The position numbers and the translations under genes are program-made. Below the pieces are notes generated by a model. That model was given only the letters and a program-made list of their open reading frames with translations. It made no database searches and had not been told where the DNA came from. Shown in pieces: positions 48,684 through 57,060 of a DNA stretch of 59,840 bases; within the stretch, counting starts at the first letter, position 1; each line of letters begins with the position of its first letter. The DNA is from Candidatus Parabacteroides intestinigallinarum (lineage in GTDB: Bacteria > Bacteroidota > Bacteroidia > Bacteroidales > Tannerellaceae). The stretch spans positions 1-59,840 of the forward strand of contig DXEN01000077.1 in the NCBI GenBank assembly GCA_019114945.1. The letters are read 5' to 3'.

Positions 48684-49289
48684 TTATAAATAGAGTTCGC
48701 TTTCCGGTCCCATGTTGAATAGCAGGTCGACGATGCTTAGGTTGGGCAGGAAGCCGAATCGGTCGCGGAATACTTGGTAATAGGGTCTCGGATGGAAATC
48801 GGGATCGTCGCCTTCGTGCTTGGGGCGGATCGCCTCGCGGAAATCGTTGGCCACCTCTGGCTCGTACCGCTCGGTATAAACGATATGGGGGTGGAGGTCT
48901 AACAATTCGCATATCATCCGGCGCAGTTCCTCGTTAAAATCGAGCAGGAACGTGTATTTTTTCTCGTAAAAGGGTGCGAAATCATCGGCGTAATACTCGA
49001 AAAAGGGACTCATGTTGTAGGCCGATACCAAGGCGTTCCAATGCAGGTGCCGCCAATGGCCATGGTCGGAGATCCGGATATCCTTGGTGAGGCATTTCAA
49101 CGTGTCCGGTTTCACGATCGGGACGGAGAGCGCCAATGGACCGTTCGCGGCCGCTATCACGCAACGGTTGCGATAGGTTTGCTTGATGTAATTCTCCGCG
49201 GTCTCGATACGTACCTCCGGATATCGTACCATCTTTGTATATTGCTGGATAGGCCCTAAGTAGGCCGTTGATAAGTAAGCTATTGACAT
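48684..49289 (-). CDS. WbqC family protein
   Basis: A 201-residue cytoplasmic protein of the WbqC-like family, starting AYLSTAYLGPIQQYTKMV, then ETAENYIKQTYRNRCVIAAANGPLALSVPI and SDHGHWRHLHWNALVSAYNMSPFFEYY. Relatives sit in O-antigen or glycan clusters and may act on nucleotide-sugar amines, but the reaction is not established. It starts 6 bp after the catalytically degenerate signal-peptidase gene, so it is in the dapB-lepB-lepB-like run. Confidence 0.9.
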   Translation of the reverse strand: MSIAYLSTAYLGPIQQYTKMVRYPEVRIETAENYIKQTYRNRCVIAAANGPLALSVPIVKPDTLKCLTKDIRISDHGHWRHLHWNALVSAYNMSPFFEYYADDFAPFYEKKYTFLLDFNEELRRMICELLDLHPHIVYTERYEPEVANDFREAIRPKHEGDDPDFHPRPYYQVFRDRFGFLPNLSIVDLLFNMGPESELYL

Positions 49290-49295
49290 GTATCG

Positions 49296-50156
49296 CTAAT
49301 TGACAGGTTTAAATATTCTTCGTTTATCCGGGCTATACCAGCGAAAGCGGGCCTCGCCTACGATATGGTCGGCCGGGATGAGCCCCAGATGCCGGGAGTC
49401 TATCGCTTCGTCCGCGTTATCGGAAAGCATCCAATAATAATCCTGGCGGAAGAAGAAAAAGTTCGTTTCCCGTCCGTCTATGTATAGTTTCCCGTTTCGG
49501 AAACGGGCTTTTCCGTCGGTCTCGTCCAGGATGATTTCTTTGCATGCGGTCAGGGCGGCCGCGTCCAGCGGGTAAGCGCGGCCTTTCTTGGGTACGATTA
49601 ATCGATATTCCCGTATGCGCTCGCTTACGAAGTGTTGGTTCTCCGCGTCCGATAGTTCCTCCCGTAGTTGGTACTCCTCGAATGCCGTCAGGGTAAATGT
49701 ATAGCCGAATCGTCCTGGCTGGAGGTCGCGCGGGGTGATGTTCAATTTCCGGGCGGAAGCTTCCAAGGTCTCGTAAGTGCCTGTTGTCGCGAAATAGGTG
49801 CTTAAGGATTGGGGCGAGCGAGGGATCTTCCGTCCGTTGATCGTATAACCGCTCTCGTCGACAAGGATCGTATCGCCCGGCATCCCGATACAACGGCTGA
49901 TGAACAAAGGCGCGTCCGTTGAGTCTTTCGCTAATGGGCTGGTGAACAGCACGACCCGGTTGCGTCCGGGCGTACGTCCTCCCATTAGTTTATCCACGAG
50001 GATGCGATCGCCTTTCCGGAGTGTTTCCGCCATGGCATTGGTGGATATCTGGAAAGACTCTACCCCGAAAAGGCGAATGAGTATGACAATGCCGACGACG
50101 CATGCGCCTGCCACCAATCCTCTGATAACGAGTATTGAGAATTTTCGGATTGCCAT
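49296..50156 (-). CDS. Signal peptidase I paralogue lacking both catalytic residues (pseudoenzyme)
   Basis: A 286-residue S26-fold protein with one N-terminal transmembrane helix (about 8-30). Alignment with LepB is direct: ESFQISTNAMAETLRKGDRILVDK corresponds to FQIPSGSMxPTLxxGDxILVxK, but the nucleophile serine before Met is Ala41. In box D, LFISRCIGMPGDTILVDE corresponds to xIKRxVGLPGDxV, and the general-base lysine is Ser87. Box E (NADEAIDSRHLGLIPADHIVGEA) is kept. The codons read GCC and AGC clearly. It should therefore not cleave signal peptides. It lies 14 bp downstream of an intact signal peptidase, suggesting a partner, chaperone or binding role. Confidence 0.92.
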   Translation of the reverse strand: MAIRKFSILVIRGLVAGACVVGIVILIRLFGVESFQISTNAMAETLRKGDRILVDKLMGGRTPGRNRVVLFTSPLAKDSTDAPLFISRCIGMPGDTILVDESGYTINGRKIPRSPQSLSTYFATTGTYETLEASARKLNITPRDLQPGRFGYTFTLTAFEEYQLREELSDAENQHFVSERIREYRLIVPKKGRAYPLDAAALTACKEIILDETDGKARFRNGKLYIDGRETNFFFFRQDYYWMLSDNADEAIDSRHLGLIPADHIVGEARFRWYSPDKRRIFKPVN

Positions 50157-50170
50157 GCCTCAAGAACGAT

Positions 50171-51595
50171 TTAATCCGGATGTACCCAGCGGAACAAGCG
50201 CTCCCAGCGGATGCGTCCATCGAACCAACCACGGTCCTTGTCCAAGGAGAGCCAGATTAGGATGGGTTTGCCCACGATATGATCCTCGGGTACGAAGCCC
50301 CACGAACGGCTATCCGCGCTGTTATGGCGATTGTCGCCCATCATCCAGTAGTAATCATATTTAAAGATATAGGAGGTAGCCTCTTGTTCGTTAATATATA
50401 CTTTTCCTCCTTTTATTTCCAACGTATTGTTCTCGTAGTTCCGGATGCAACGGCCGTATAATGCCAGGTTGCGTTCGTCCAAGGGAATCGTCGCCCCTTT
50501 TCGGGGAAGCCAAATCGGGCCGTAGTTGTCGCGGGTCCAACCGGTGTCGTAGCCCACCGGATAGGTAGGTCCGCCGAATTCTTCCGGCTCTATCTTGATT
50601 TGCTGCACGCTGGGCAGTCGCTTAGCGATCGCCAACGCCTTTTGTGTTAATGGCAAGCGGTAGACCGGATTGTATTGTCCGTTGGCGTTCGGCTTGAATC
50701 CTAAGAACGATAACAGATTCTGGTAATATCCACCCGCGGAGGCCAGGACGCGGTCGTCCTTGCTTACATCCATCAAGCGGAATTGCTCCTCCGTGATGGG
50801 AGAGCCGTCCGTCTCTACATAGTAGTTGAATTGCATGCGCTCCGGGTTCTGGGCGGGTTGTCCGTCGATATATACTTGGTTGTTGATGATTTGGAGCGTG
50901 TCGCCCGGCATGCCGACGCAACGCTTCACGTAATTCTCGCGCTTATCTACCGGGCGATAGATCACCTCGCCAAACGTCGCCTTATCCAGCCAAACGCGGT
51001 CGCGTCCGTAATCGGTCACCAGCGTGTAATAATCCGGATTCTGTACCCGCAGGGCGACCGTATCGCCCGCTGGGAAGTTGAACACCACGATATCGTCGCG
51101 TTTCACCTGTCCCAACCCTTTTACTCGCTTATAGCCCCATTCCGGCCATTCCAGGTAGGATTTGCAATTGAGGATGGGGAGCGTGTTCTGCACCAGCGGG
51201 AACGAGAGCGGCGTGTTGGGCACGCGCGGTCCGTAACTCAGCTTGCTGACGAACAGGTAGTCGCCCACCAACAACGATTTTTCCAACGAAGAGCTGGGAA
51301 TCTGGTAGTTCTGGAAGATGAACAAGTTGATGAGATAAACCGCCACCAGCGCGAACAGGATATCGTCCACCCACTCCAGCGCGTTCCGTATCGCGGGGTT
51401 CTTGGATCTTTTCCAGGCGCCCCAAGGGATATAATGGGTCAAGAACACATCGACAATGACGATTAATCCGAGCAGTAACCACAAGTTTTCCATCCAGATA
51501 GCGAATAACGTGTATAACACCGCCGCTATGCTGAACTTGATCCATTGTTTCCGCGTGAACCGCCCTTTCGCTTTTTTCCCCTCGTTATTTTCCAT
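50171..51595 (-). CDS. lepB: Signal peptidase I
   Basis: A 474-residue type I signal peptidase (S26A). Several N-terminal hydrophobic segments (20-55 and 77-95) anchor it. The catalytic Ser103 lies in QNYQIPSSSLEKSLLVGDYLFVSKLSYG, and the general-base Lys224 in NYVKRCVGMPGDTLQI. Box E is DYYWMMGDNRHNSADSRSWGFVPEDHIVGKP. It is longer than E. coli LepB because of an insertion between the catalytic boxes (about 255-395), as is common in Bacteroidetes. The Ser is followed by Leu rather than Met. It is 14 bp downstream of dapB and 14 bp upstream of the degenerate paralogue. Confidence 0.95.
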   Translation of the reverse strand: MENNEGKKAKGRFTRKQWIKFSIAAVLYTLFAIWMENLWLLLGLIVIVDVFLTHYIPWGAWKRSKNPAIRNALEWVDDILFALVAVYLINLFIFQNYQIPSSSLEKSLLVGDYLFVSKLSYGPRVPNTPLSFPLVQNTLPILNCKSYLEWPEWGYKRVKGLGQVKRDDIVVFNFPAGDTVALRVQNPDYYTLVTDYGRDRVWLDKATFGEVIYRPVDKRENYVKRCVGMPGDTLQIINNQVYIDGQPAQNPERMQFNYYVETDGSPITEEQFRLMDVSKDDRVLASAGGYYQNLLSFLGFKPNANGQYNPVYRLPLTQKALAIAKRLPSVQQIKIEPEEFGGPTYPVGYDTGWTRDNYGPIWLPRKGATIPLDERNLALYGRCIRNYENNTLEIKGGKVYINEQEATSYIFKYDYYWMMGDNRHNSADSRSWGFVPEDHIVGKPILIWLSLDKDRGWFDGRIRWERLFRWVHPD

Positions 51596-51609
51596 CGCTT
51601 TGGTAAGGT

Positions 51610-52326
51610 TTAAAATGTAAGCATATCACTCATGCCGAGGAAGCCTTTCTTCCCTGCGGTAAACTCGGCCGCCAATACGGCGCCCAGGGCGAATCCCGAG
51701 CGATTCTTCGCGTCGTGCTTGATCAGGATCGAATCCGCGTCGGATTCGTAGACGATCTCGTGTATGCCCGGCACCTCGCCCTCGCGGATGGCGTGGATGG
51801 GCAGGTCGGTGGGTTGTTCCGCCGTGTTGAGCGTCCAACGTTCCTTGCGATCCACGTTCTCCAGGATGCCTTCGGCCAGCGTAATGGCCGTTCCGCTGGG
51901 CGCGTCCAGCTTGTGCACGTGGTGCGTCTCCGTCATCCGTACGTCGTAGGCGGGGAAGTTGTTCATTATCTTCGCCAGGTATTTGTTCAGGGCGAAGAAG
52001 ATGTTTACGCCGATGCTGAAGTTCGAGGCGTAGAAAAAGGTCTTGCCCTCGTTCTCGCATTTCGCTTTTACCTCGTCCAGATGGTCCAACCAGCCCGTCG
52101 TGCCCGATACGACCGGTACGCCCACCTCGAAACATTTCATGTAGTTGCCAAGCGCGGTGGCCGGCGTAGTGAACTCGATCGCCACGTCCGCGCCGCGGAA
52201 CGCTTCCGAGTAAATATCGTCCGCATTATTGATATCGATGATTGAAACGATTTGATGTCCTCTTTGAAGCGCGATTCGCTCGATCGCCTTCCCCATTTTT
52301 CCGTAACCTATAAGCGCAATCTTCAT
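51610..52326 (-). CDS. dapB: 4-hydroxy-tetrahydrodipicolinate reductase
   Basis: A 238-residue NAD(P)H-dependent enzyme of lysine/diaminopimelate synthesis. Short Bacteroidetes form. The Rossmann start is MKIALIGYGKMGKAIERIA, with VAIEFTTPATALGNYM, GTTGW and the substrate/tetramer segment ASNFSIGVNIFFALNKYL. HHVHKLDAPSGTAITLAEGI holds the catalytic His and the proton-donating Lys. It heads the operon dapB-lepB-lepB-like-wbqC. A -7-like TATATTCG is present on the minus strand at 52347-52354. Confidence 0.96.
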   Translation of the reverse strand: MKIALIGYGKMGKAIERIALQRGHQIVSIIDINNADDIYSEAFRGADVAIEFTTPATALGNYMKCFEVGVPVVSGTTGWLDHLDEVKAKCENEGKTFFYASNFSIGVNIFFALNKYLAKIMNNFPAYDVRMTETHHVHKLDAPSGTAITLAEGILENVDRKERWTLNTAEQPTDLPIHAIREGEVPGIHEIVYESDADSILIKHDAKNRSGFALGAVLAAEFTAGKKGFLGMSDMLTF

Positions 52327-52453
52327 ACCTTATTCATTTAATGCCGCGAATATAATGAAAATGAATCATATCATTATCCGCTTGCCTATTTTTCTACCGT
52401 AGGCCCGGATTACGCTACTTTAGGCGAGAGCGGGAAAATCCGGAGGCTCTCTG

Positions 52454-52484
52454 TTTGCCGATTTTTGAAAAGATGGTACTTTCG
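52454..52484 (+). promoter_or_regulatory. Consensus sigma-ABfr promoter of the Fsr-like gene
   Basis: TTTG (52454-52457), a 19-bp spacer and TACTTTCG (52477-52484). Its position rules out start codons upstream of 52485 and fixes the ATG at 52506, giving a leader of about 15 nt. Confidence 0.75.
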
Positions 52485-52505
52485 CGTGTTTTTAAAAGGG
52501 AAAAG

Positions 52506-53729
52506 ATGAAAGGTAACGTGTTCGACAAGATTAAAGGACATCCGCGGGTCGCGGAGGGGACGGCTTTCGCGATTCTGTTCACGATGGGGACTTGCCATTT
52601 GTTAAACGATATGATTCAGTCGGTAATCCCGGCGTTGTATCCGCTCTTGAAGGATAATTTTGGCTTTACCTTCGCGCAAATCGGCGTGATTACGCTGGTG
52701 TTCCAATTGACCTCTTCCATTTTCCAACCTTTCATCGGCCTGTATGCCGACCGTCACCCGCGGCCTTATTCTCTTTCGCTCGGGATGTGCTTCACGCTGG
52801 TGGGATTGCTGGCGCTCGCTTTCGCGGGCAACTTTCTGTTGATTCTTCTGTCGGTCGCGCTAATCGGTTGTGGCTCGTCCGTCTTTCATCCCGAGGCGTC
52901 GCGCGTGGCGCAGATCGCGTCGGGCGGACGGAAGAGCTTGGCGCAGTCCATCTTCCAGGTAGGAGGCAACGGGGGAAGCGCCATCGGTCCGTTACTGGCG
53001 GCCTTGATCGTAATTCCTTACGGACAGCACGCCGTGGGCTGGTTCGCGCTGGCGGCGATGCTCGCCTCGCTTCTGTTGGCGCGGGTAGGCTATTGGTATA
53101 GCTTGGTGCTGCGGCGGATCGACACCCGTAGCCGCGCGCGGCAAGTATCCGCCAACGGACTCTCGCGAGGCGCCGTGCGTTGGGCGTTAGGCATCCTGGT
53201 GCTGATGATTTTCTCGAAATATTTCTTCAACGCTTGCATGACGAGCTATTTCACCTTCTTCTTGATGGATAAATTTGGCGTCACGGTGCAACAATCGCAG
53301 TTCTGCTTATTCTCCTACTTGGCCGCGTTCGCTATCGGCACGCTGGTTGGCGGTTTCCTGGGCGATCGCTATGGGCGGAAATACGTCATCCTGTTCTCTA
53401 TCCTTGGCGCGGCTCCTTTCACGCTCGCGATGCCTTACTTGAATTTGTTTTGGACGCTCGTGATGGCGATTGTCACGGGCTTGGTCATCGCGTCGGCCTT
53501 TTCCGCCATCGTGGTCTATGCTACCGACTTGATGCCGGATAAGGTGGGCATGATCGCCGGTATCTTTTTCGGGTTGATGTTCGGGTTGGGCGGTATCGGC
53601 TCGGCCTTTTTCGGATGGCTGGCCGACGTCACGAGCGTGAGGTTCATCTTCCAAGTCAGCACGTGGCTTCCCTTGCTGGGGGTCGTCGCTCTTTTCCTTC
53701 CGGACATACAACCTTCGAGAAAGTCTTGA
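52506..53729 (+). CDS. MFS exporter, fosmidomycin-resistance (Fsr) family
   Basis: A 407-residue inner-membrane MFS protein of the Fsr type: MGTCHLLNDMIQSVIPALYPLLKDNFGFTFAQIG, QPFIGLYADRHPRPYSLSLGM, CGSSVFHPEASRVAQIASGGRKSLAQSIFQVGGNGGSAIGPLLAAL. The GSSxFHPEASR stretch is characteristic of the family. Twelve helices are expected. Fsr proteins export fosmidomycin and are thought to move unrelated natural substrates. I placed the start at 52506 because a consensus promoter overlaps the earlier in-frame starts (TTG 52455, ATG 52473). It is divergent from dapB. Confidence 0.92.
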   Translation: MKGNVFDKIKGHPRVAEGTAFAILFTMGTCHLLNDMIQSVIPALYPLLKDNFGFTFAQIGVITLVFQLTSSIFQPFIGLYADRHPRPYSLSLGMCFTLVGLLALAFAGNFLLILLSVALIGCGSSVFHPEASRVAQIASGGRKSLAQSIFQVGGNGGSAIGPLLAALIVIPYGQHAVGWFALAAMLASLLLARVGYWYSLVLRRIDTRSRARQVSANGLSRGAVRWALGILVLMIFSKYFFNACMTSYFTFFLMDKFGVTVQQSQFCLFSYLAAFAIGTLVGGFLGDRYGRKYVILFSILGAAPFTLAMPYLNLFWTLVMAIVTGLVIASAFSAIVVYATDLMPDKVGMIAGIFFGLMFGLGGIGSAFFGWLADVTSVRFIFQVSTWLPLLGVVALFLPDIQPSRKS

Positions 53730-53751
53730 CCTATCCTCTCCGGTAGGTGTC

Positions 53752-53966
53752 GTCGACAGCGCGTTTAGTGAAAAATCTGTAGGATTTTTGCTGTCGACGG
53801 CGCGTTTAGTGAAAAATCTGTAGGATTTTTGCTGTCGACGGCGCGTTTAGTGAAAAATCTGTAGGATTTGCGCTGTCGACAGCGCATTTAGTAAAAAATC
53901 TGTAGGATTTGTGCTGTCGACGGCGCGTTTAGTGAAAAATCTGTAGGATTTGTGCTGTCGACGGCG
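53752..53966. repeat. Tandem array of five 41-bp units with GTCGAC and AAAAATC hairpins
   Basis: Units begin at 53752, 53793, 53834, 53875 and 53916, each exactly 41 bp, and a sixth breaks off at 53966. Each unit opens with GTCGAC inside a near-palindrome (GCTGTCGACGGC; perfect 18 bp TGCGCTGTCGACAGCGCA at 53869-53886) and contains AAAAATC-TGTAG-GATTT (a perfect 7-bp stem in units 1 and 2). Units differ at only a few positions, mostly within or beside the palindrome arms. No ORF spans the array. It lies between the Fsr-like gene and an oxidoreductase gene. Confidence 0.95.
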
Positions 53967-54117
53967 TAGATTGGTGAAATCCGCGCCGATTGCCTCTGCC
54001 GACCGGGTAGACGGCTCTTTACGAATTTTTTTTGTAATGAATAGCCGGGAAGCGCGTTTTTCGTCATGATTTATGTCAAAAAAAAGAGGCGAATCACGAA
54101 AGTTTACGGGCGAACTC

Positions 54118-54149
54118 TTTGTCTCATTCCAAAAAAAAGAATATCTTTA
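54118..54149 (+). promoter_or_regulatory. Consensus sigma-ABfr promoter of the Gfo/Idh/MocA gene
   Basis: TTTG (54118-54121), 20-bp spacer, TATCTTTA (54142-54149). It implies the start at 54168 rather than the open frame from 54066. Confidence 0.7.
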
Positions 54150-54167
54150 GTGGCAAAAAAGAACGTT

Positions 54168-55250
54168 ATGAGTCAGCGAGTAAAAGTAGGAATTATAGGC
54201 TTTGGCCGCATGGGCGGCTTTTATTTGGACGAGATGTTGAAGAGTGATAAATGGGAGGTGGCTTATATCTGCGATACCGATCCCGGGGCGCGGGATTTCG
54301 CGCGGCAGAAGTCGCCGGGTTCACGCGTCGTCTCGGACGAGCGGGAGGTTTTCGAGGACCCGGAGGTACAAGTCGTCGGATTGTTCACCTTGGCGGATTC
54401 CCGCTTGCGGCAAATCCGGGAGGCGGTGGCTCGCGGGAAGCATATCATGTCGGAAAAGCCGGTGGCGGATACGATCGAGCGCGAGTGGGAGGCCGTGCGT
54501 CGCGTGGAGGAATCCCAATCGCTGGGCACGGTGAATCTTTATCTGCGTAGCTCTTGGTATCACAACGCGATCCAGGAATTTATCCGGCGGGGCGAGATCG
54601 GCGAGTTGGCCATTATCCGCGTCTGCCACATGACCCCCGGCCTGGCGCCGGGAGAGGGGCATGAGTACGAGGGTCCCGCGTTTCACGATTGCGGGATGCA
54701 CTACGTGGACTTGGCCCGCTGGTACGCGGGATGCGAGTACAAGACGTGGCACGCGCAGGCTCTCCGGATGTGGAGCTATCCGGAGCCATGGTGGTTGCAA
54801 TGCCACGGGACGTTCGAGAACGGAGTTGTGTTCGATATCACCCAGGGATTCGTGTACGGGCAGTTGTCGAAGGATCAGACGCACAATTCCTACGTGGATA
54901 TTATCGGGACGAAGGGCATCGCGCGGATGACGCACGATTTTAAGACGGCGGTGGTCGAGTTGCGGGGCGTCAGCGAGACCCAACGCATCGAGCGCCCATA
55001 CGGCGGAAAGAATATCGACGTGCTGTGCGACCGATTCGCCGATTCCGTGCGGACGGGCTCGCTGGATGCCCGTTTACCGCGTATGTGCGACTCGGCAATA
55101 GCCTCGTCGTATGCCTGGAAGTTCTTGGAGGACGCGAAAACGCATGAGCTTCCGGCCATCGGCGATTTGGAGACCTTGGAGGAGATCCGGGAGCGCAGGC
55201 GGCACATGACGAACGGTTATGGCTTGATTCATCATCACCATCGGGAGTGA
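54168..55250 (+). CDS. Gfo/Idh/MocA family oxidoreductase
   Basis: A 360-residue NAD(P)-dependent dehydrogenase. The N-terminal Rossmann motif is VKVGIIGFGRMGGFYLDEML, the second signature is GKHIMSEKPVADT (catalytic Lys in EKP), and the C-terminal alpha/beta domain has GPAFHDCGMHYVDLARWYAG with the usual His/Asp active-site pair. Sugars or inositols are typical substrates; the actual one is unknown. The upstream promoter decides the start at ATG 54168. A His-rich C-terminus (IHHHHRE) is noted. It lies 39 bp upstream of a carboxylesterase gene, so probably one operon. Confidence 0.9.
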   Translation: MSQRVKVGIIGFGRMGGFYLDEMLKSDKWEVAYICDTDPGARDFARQKSPGSRVVSDEREVFEDPEVQVVGLFTLADSRLRQIREAVARGKHIMSEKPVADTIEREWEAVRRVEESQSLGTVNLYLRSSWYHNAIQEFIRRGEIGELAIIRVCHMTPGLAPGEGHEYEGPAFHDCGMHYVDLARWYAGCEYKTWHAQALRMWSYPEPWWLQCHGTFENGVVFDITQGFVYGQLSKDQTHNSYVDIIGTKGIARMTHDFKTAVVELRGVSETQRIERPYGGKNIDVLCDRFADSVRTGSLDARLPRMCDSAIASSYAWKFLEDAKTHELPAIGDLETLEEIRERRRHMTNGYGLIHHHHRE

Positions 55251-55289
55251 ATCGTCTTTTTACGGGAGTAAACCTTTAAATAGAATAGT

Positions 55290-56960
55290 ATGGACAGACG
55301 ACAATTTGTAAGAAGCTTAGGCTTGGGAACGGCCGCGCTGGGCGCGGGTGGCTTAGCGACGACCGCGGCTTGCGTGCCATCGGGGAACGCTCAGCGGGCT
55401 GACGGAAACGATGATGACGATCAGATATTGTTTATCGGCGATGATGTGGCGATCGCCCAGACAAAGTATGGAAAGATACAGGGGTATTTGTTGAATCATG
55501 TATATACTTTCCTGGGCGTTCCGTACGGGGCCGATACGTCGGGGAAGAATCGCTTCATGCCGCCGCGCGAGCCGGAGCCGTGGACGAACGTACGGCCGGC
55601 GCTTTTCTATGGGAATTCCGCTCCGCAAAATATGAAGAACAAATGGGGGAACAATTATTATACTTTCTCGGACCATTGGAACTATTACGACGTGAGCGAG
55701 GATTGTCTTTGCCTGAACATCTGGACGCCGGCTTTGGCCGACGGGAAGAAGCGCCCTGTGTTGGTATGGTTGCACGGCGGCGGTTTCACGAGCGGTAATG
55801 GAATCGAGCAGGACGGCTATCATGGCGAGAATCTCAGTCGCGCGGGCGATATCGTATTCTGCTCGGTCAATCATCGTCTCGGTCCGATTGGTTTTTCTGA
55901 TCTCTCGGCGGTCGGTGGCGAGAAGTATAAGGATTCGGGCAATGTCGGCATGCTGGACATCATCTCCGCGTTGCGTTGGATACACGATAATATCGAGAAT
56001 TTTGGAGGCGATCCGGGCAATGTCACGATTATCGGCCAGTCGGGAGGCGGCGCCAAGGTGTGCATCGTGGCCGCGATGCCAGCGGCGAAAGGATTGGTGC
56101 ATAAGGCGGTCGCTTTGAGTGGTTCATCCATCGAGGCGATGGATCCAGCGGTTTCTCGGAAGATCGGTGAGTATATTTTGCGGGAAGCCGGGCTCGCGGC
56201 CGATCAAATCGATAAATTGCAGGAGATGCCTTGGGAAGAGTATTTGGAGATCGCTAATCGTGCCAGCGCGAGGTATCGGGCGGAGCAAGGCGAGGATGGG
56301 CGTCGGGGAGGTTTCAGCCCGGTAGCGGATGGACGGAATATCCCGGGCGGACAATTCTATTCGGCGGCGAATAGCGTGGACACTCCCCAGATTCCGATGA
56401 TGTTCTGCACGACTTTCCATGAGTGGAATCCCAACCGTGGCGACGCGTCGCTGGAGTCGATTACACGGGAGGAGGTTGTCGAGAAGCTGCGACCTCGCTA
56501 TGGAGAGAATTCGGGAGCTATCGTCGATGCGTACGCGAGATGTTTCCCCGATAAACGGCCTATCGAGCTTTGGGCGTTGATTACCTCTTCGCGGGCGGGC
56601 GTGGTGCGTTCGGCCAACGCGAAACTGGCGCAAGGGCAGCCGGTTTATGTCGCTTGGTTTGGTTGGTGCCCGCCGCTCTTTAACGGGCGGATGCGCGCTT
56701 TCCATTGCCTGGATATTTGCTTCTGGTTCAAGAATACCGATCGGATGTACACGCATACAGGTGGCGGACGGATTCCCCGCGTTTTGTCGGATAAGATGTC
56801 GGAAGCGCTCTTGCGTTTCATGCGGACGGGCGACCCGAATGGGGGTTCGTTACCAACTTGGCCGAAGTATACGGAGGAAAATGGCGAGGTGATGATTCTT
56901 GATAATACTTGCGAGGTAAAGAACGATCCCGATCGCGAGGCGCGTGCCGCATTGATCTAA
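55290..56960 (+). CDS. Type B carboxylesterase, exported
   Basis: A 556-residue alpha/beta hydrolase of the carboxylesterase/cholinesterase family. A twin-arginine-like signal (MDRRQFVRSLGLGTAALGAGG) with a lipobox-like TTAAC (Cys28) suggests export, perhaps as a lipoprotein. The oxyanion motif HGGGF is at 162-166, nucleophile Ser251 in IIGQSGGG, and EDCLCLNIWTP is the family B2 motif. The catalytic His is probably in AFHCLDICFWF near the C-terminus. Substrates may be acetylated or feruloylated glycans or lipids; this is not determined. It follows the oxidoreductase gene and ends at a strong terminator. Confidence 0.9.
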   Translation: MDRRQFVRSLGLGTAALGAGGLATTAACVPSGNAQRADGNDDDDQILFIGDDVAIAQTKYGKIQGYLLNHVYTFLGVPYGADTSGKNRFMPPREPEPWTNVRPALFYGNSAPQNMKNKWGNNYYTFSDHWNYYDVSEDCLCLNIWTPALADGKKRPVLVWLHGGGFTSGNGIEQDGYHGENLSRAGDIVFCSVNHRLGPIGFSDLSAVGGEKYKDSGNVGMLDIISALRWIHDNIENFGGDPGNVTIIGQSGGGAKVCIVAAMPAAKGLVHKAVALSGSSIEAMDPAVSRKIGEYILREAGLAADQIDKLQEMPWEEYLEIANRASARYRAEQGEDGRRGGFSPVADGRNIPGGQFYSAANSVDTPQIPMMFCTTFHEWNPNRGDASLESITREEVVEKLRPRYGENSGAIVDAYARCFPDKRPIELWALITSSRAGVVRSANAKLAQGQPVYVAWFGWCPPLFNGRMRAFHCLDICFWFKNTDRMYTHTGGGRIPRVLSDKMSEALLRFMRTGDPNGGSLPTWPKYTEENGEVMILDNTCEVKNDPDREARAALI

Positions 56961-56984
56961 GATTATACGATTATAATATAGAAT

Positions 56985-57036
56985 AGGCACGAATCTCTCG
57001 CATGAAGGATGCTTTTCTTTCGAGAGATTCGTGCCT
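56985..57036. terminator. 16-bp inverted repeat between carboxylesterase and fucosidase genes
   Basis: AGGCACGAATCTCTCG (56985-57000) and CGAGAGATTCGTGCCT (57021-57036) are a perfect inverted repeat with a 20-base loop between convergent genes. The following plus-strand sequence is T-rich but interrupted. It has the same layout (20-base loop, convergent genes) as 42018-42059. Confidence 0.75.
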
Positions 57037-57060
57037 GTTTCGTATCTTGTTTATCCGTGT

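Noticed and set aside
53752-53966. 41-bp array considered as CRISPR
   Set aside because: The units are contiguous with no variable spacers, and no cas genes are nearby.
54066-54167. N-terminal extension of the Gfo/Idh/MocA protein
   Set aside because: A consensus promoter (54118-54149) lies inside it, and the Rossmann fold starts right after the ATG at 54168.
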